Assembly (NCBI RefSeq): GCF_009764685.1
Contig: NZ_VHLM01000039.1
Location: 1 to 45,793 of the forward strand
DNA from: Flavobacterium sp. I-STPP5a
GTDB lineage: Bacteria > Bacteroidota > Bacteroidia > Flavobacteriales > Flavobacteriaceae
DNA: 45,793 nucleotides
Reading direction: 5' to 3'
The stretch's first letter is position 1, and each line of letters opens with the position of its first letter. A program made the position numbers and the translations under genes. Below the pieces are notes generated by a model. The model made no database searches. It had not been told where the DNA came from and worked only from the letters and a program-made list of their open reading frames with translations. This document shows positions 45,118 to 45,793 of the stretch, one piece after another.

Positions 45118-45483
45118 ATGAGTAGAAAAATAAGATTCAAAATAGGGGAGCAATACGAAAAACACGAATTTGATTTAGATTGGGTAGAAACTATTTTTGA
45201 AAACAATTTGAGATATGAAGTATACCAATATATAGGAAACAATAAAATTACTATATTTGACTTTGAAGTTCAGAAAACCATATTAGCTTACAACTGTGAT
45301 TTTCTTGCTGGTATTTTCTATTTTATAGAATCTGATAAATATCCCGATTTAATAGAAAAGCTAAATTTAAAAATTAGCAAAAAGATTGAATCTGAAAATT
45401 TTAAAAATTGTTTTTTATTGTTAATTACCTGCAGTAAAAAATATTGTGTAATTGTAACAAGTGAAAAAATATTAACTTTCTAA
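45118..45483 (+). CDS. hypothetical protein
   Basis: 121 aa, soluble. It reads as a compact alpha/beta domain with FEVQKTILAYNCDFLAGIFYFIES (about 49-72) and a C-terminal strand pair FKNCFLLLITCSKKYCVIVTSEKI. No family recognised. Last gene of the element before attR. The 45484-45599 stretch holds no gene. Confidence 0.6.
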   Translation: MSRKIRFKIGEQYEKHEFDLDWVETIFENNLRYEVYQYIGNNKITIFDFEVQKTILAYNCDFLAGIFYFIESDKYPDLIEKLNLKISKKIESENFKNCFLLLITCSKKYCVIVTSEKILTF

Positions 45484-45599
45484 TTATATCAAATTATCAT
45501 ATTTAGAGTTTTTTAACAATACAATAATTATATAGAAACCTGAACTTTCAATAAAATAAAGGACATTTAAAATAATGAATATCAAACCAGCAATACAAA

Positions 45600-45611
45600 A
45601 ATCGTACAAAT
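45600..45611. repeat. possible integrase arm site, right end
   Basis: Second copy of AATCGTACAAAT (first at 28956-28967), about 55 bp inside attR. Confidence 0.35.
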
Positions 45612-45620
45612 CACAAAACA

Positions 45621-45664
45621 AAAAATCCGTAACTACTTAAAAATAAGTTTGTTACGGAAATTTT
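45621..45664. terminator. hairpin at the right end of the element
   Basis: TCCGTAAC (45626-45633) pairs with GTTACGGA (45651-45658), with an inner ACTTA/TAAGT pairing. A-rich on the left and T-rich on the right, so it may work both for the last island gene and for tRNA-Phe transcription entering from the right. Confidence 0.75.
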
Positions 45665-45679
45665 TTGTGGTACCTCCAG
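45665..45679. other. attR: 15-bp repeat within the tRNA-Phe 3' end
   Basis: TTGTGGTACCTCCAG, identical to 28802-28816. It covers the 3' acceptor strand and the edge of the T-arm of the intact tRNA-Phe. Confidence 0.9.
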
Positions 45680-45740
45680 GGATCGAACCAGGGACACATG
45701 GATTTTCAGTCCATTGCTCTACCATCTGAGCTAAGGTACC
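45668..45740 (-). tRNA. tRNA-Phe (anticodon GAA)
   Basis: 73 nt. Acceptor GGTACCT pairs with AGGTACC, discriminator A. D-arm with GCTCAGATGGTAGAGC, anticodon loop CTGAAAA (anticodon GAA), variable GTGTC, T-arm CCTGGTTCGATCCCTGG. CCA is not encoded. It is the integration target of the island. Confidence 0.96.
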
Positions 45741-45768
45741 TTACTTGTAAAAAGTAAATGATATAAAA

Positions 45769-45793
45769 AAAGCCCATCCGATTAGAATGGGCT
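45769..45793. terminator. hairpin cut by the right window edge
   Basis: AGCCCAT (45771-45777) and ATGGGCT (45787-45793) can pair, with an A run on the left that becomes a T run on the minus strand. The partner side lies beyond the window. Confidence 0.5.

Larger units (their letters stand above)
28802..45679. mobile_element. integrated island at tRNA-Phe (satellite-like or mobilizable element)
   Basis: About 16.9 kb between 15-bp direct repeats. A tyrosine recombinase sits at one end, pointing inward, and the intact target tRNA-Phe is at the other. Interior genes cover excisionase-like HTH, primase/helicase, a RecA-like AAA ATPase, RadC-like protein, an XRE regulator, nucleases and many unknowns. 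The sequence is visibly more AT-rich than the chromosome to its left. No structural phage genes, terminase, relaxase or conjugation genes were recognised. A phage satellite or an element mobilised in trans is therefore likelier than a prophage or a self-transmissible ICE. Confidence 0.85.

Noticed and set aside
28802..45679. Complete prophage or ICE
   Set aside because: No capsid, portal, terminase, tail, relaxase or conjugation gene was recognised among the island genes.

Overview
The window looks like a chromosome segment from a Flavobacterium-like member of the Flavobacteriaceae (Bacteroidota). The base composition is AT-rich. Many genes start 15-35 bp after the flavobacterial -7 motif TAnnTTTG, sometimes with a TTG about 18-22 bp upstream, and strong Shine-Dalgarno sequences are not obvious. 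Typical family content includes a TonB receptor with a DUF4249 lipoprotein, a PafA-type phosphatase and a monomeric isocitrate dehydrogenase.

Positions 1-28801 are ordinary chromosome. A lone SLATT-type two-TM protein lies at the left edge. It is followed by trmD and rplS, which are separated by a four-helix-bundle (S23/IVS-type) gene set in a field of short GACTG/CAGTC repeats. Next come icd (monomeric), a TonB receptor with a DUF4249 lipoprotein, thiamine pyrophosphokinase, an alpha/beta hydrolase, rlmF, uvrB with a convergent TerB-like gene, a DUF1456 gene with an NAD(P)-binding protein, an exported hypothetical protein, selO, sucC, gltB-gltD, lysA, pafA and tRNA-Leu(UAA). Clear intrinsic terminators follow rplS, icd, sucC, gltD, lysA/pafA and tRNA-Leu.

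Positions 28802-45679 form an integrated mobile element of about 16.9 kb. It is bounded by a 15-bp direct repeat, TTGTGGTACCTCCAG, which is the 3' end of tRNA-Phe(GAA). The intact tRNA-Phe is at the right end. The left copy lies four bases from tRNA-Leu, so before integration tRNA-Phe and tRNA-Leu were apparently neighbours in one transcription unit. Inside, reading rightward, are a tyrosine recombinase, a hypothetical protein, an excisionase-like HTH protein, an SF3-type primase/helicase, a 13-bp inverted repeat with a strong hairpin (possible origin), a Sak4-like AAA ATPase and a DUF3871 protein. A small ORF is followed by a leftward two-gene operon coding for an Mrr-type nuclease/ImmA-IrrE metallopeptidase fusion and a CoiA-like (DUF6035-like) nuclease with a coiled coil. 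Beyond it lie a conserved mobilome protein, a RadC/JAMM protein, an unknown 383-aa protein, and an XRE repressor facing a series of unknown genes (zinc ribbon, TPR plus two TM, LRR, lipoprotein and others).

I see no capsid, terminase or conjugation genes. The element therefore looks like a phage-satellite-like or mobilizable island that replicates with its own primase/helicase and carries cargo. The most promising undescribed system is the two-nuclease operon at 35313-38264. The XRE-controlled unknown cluster with twin TTATC-N6-GATAA operators is second. Both functional proposals are inferences from motifs and context.
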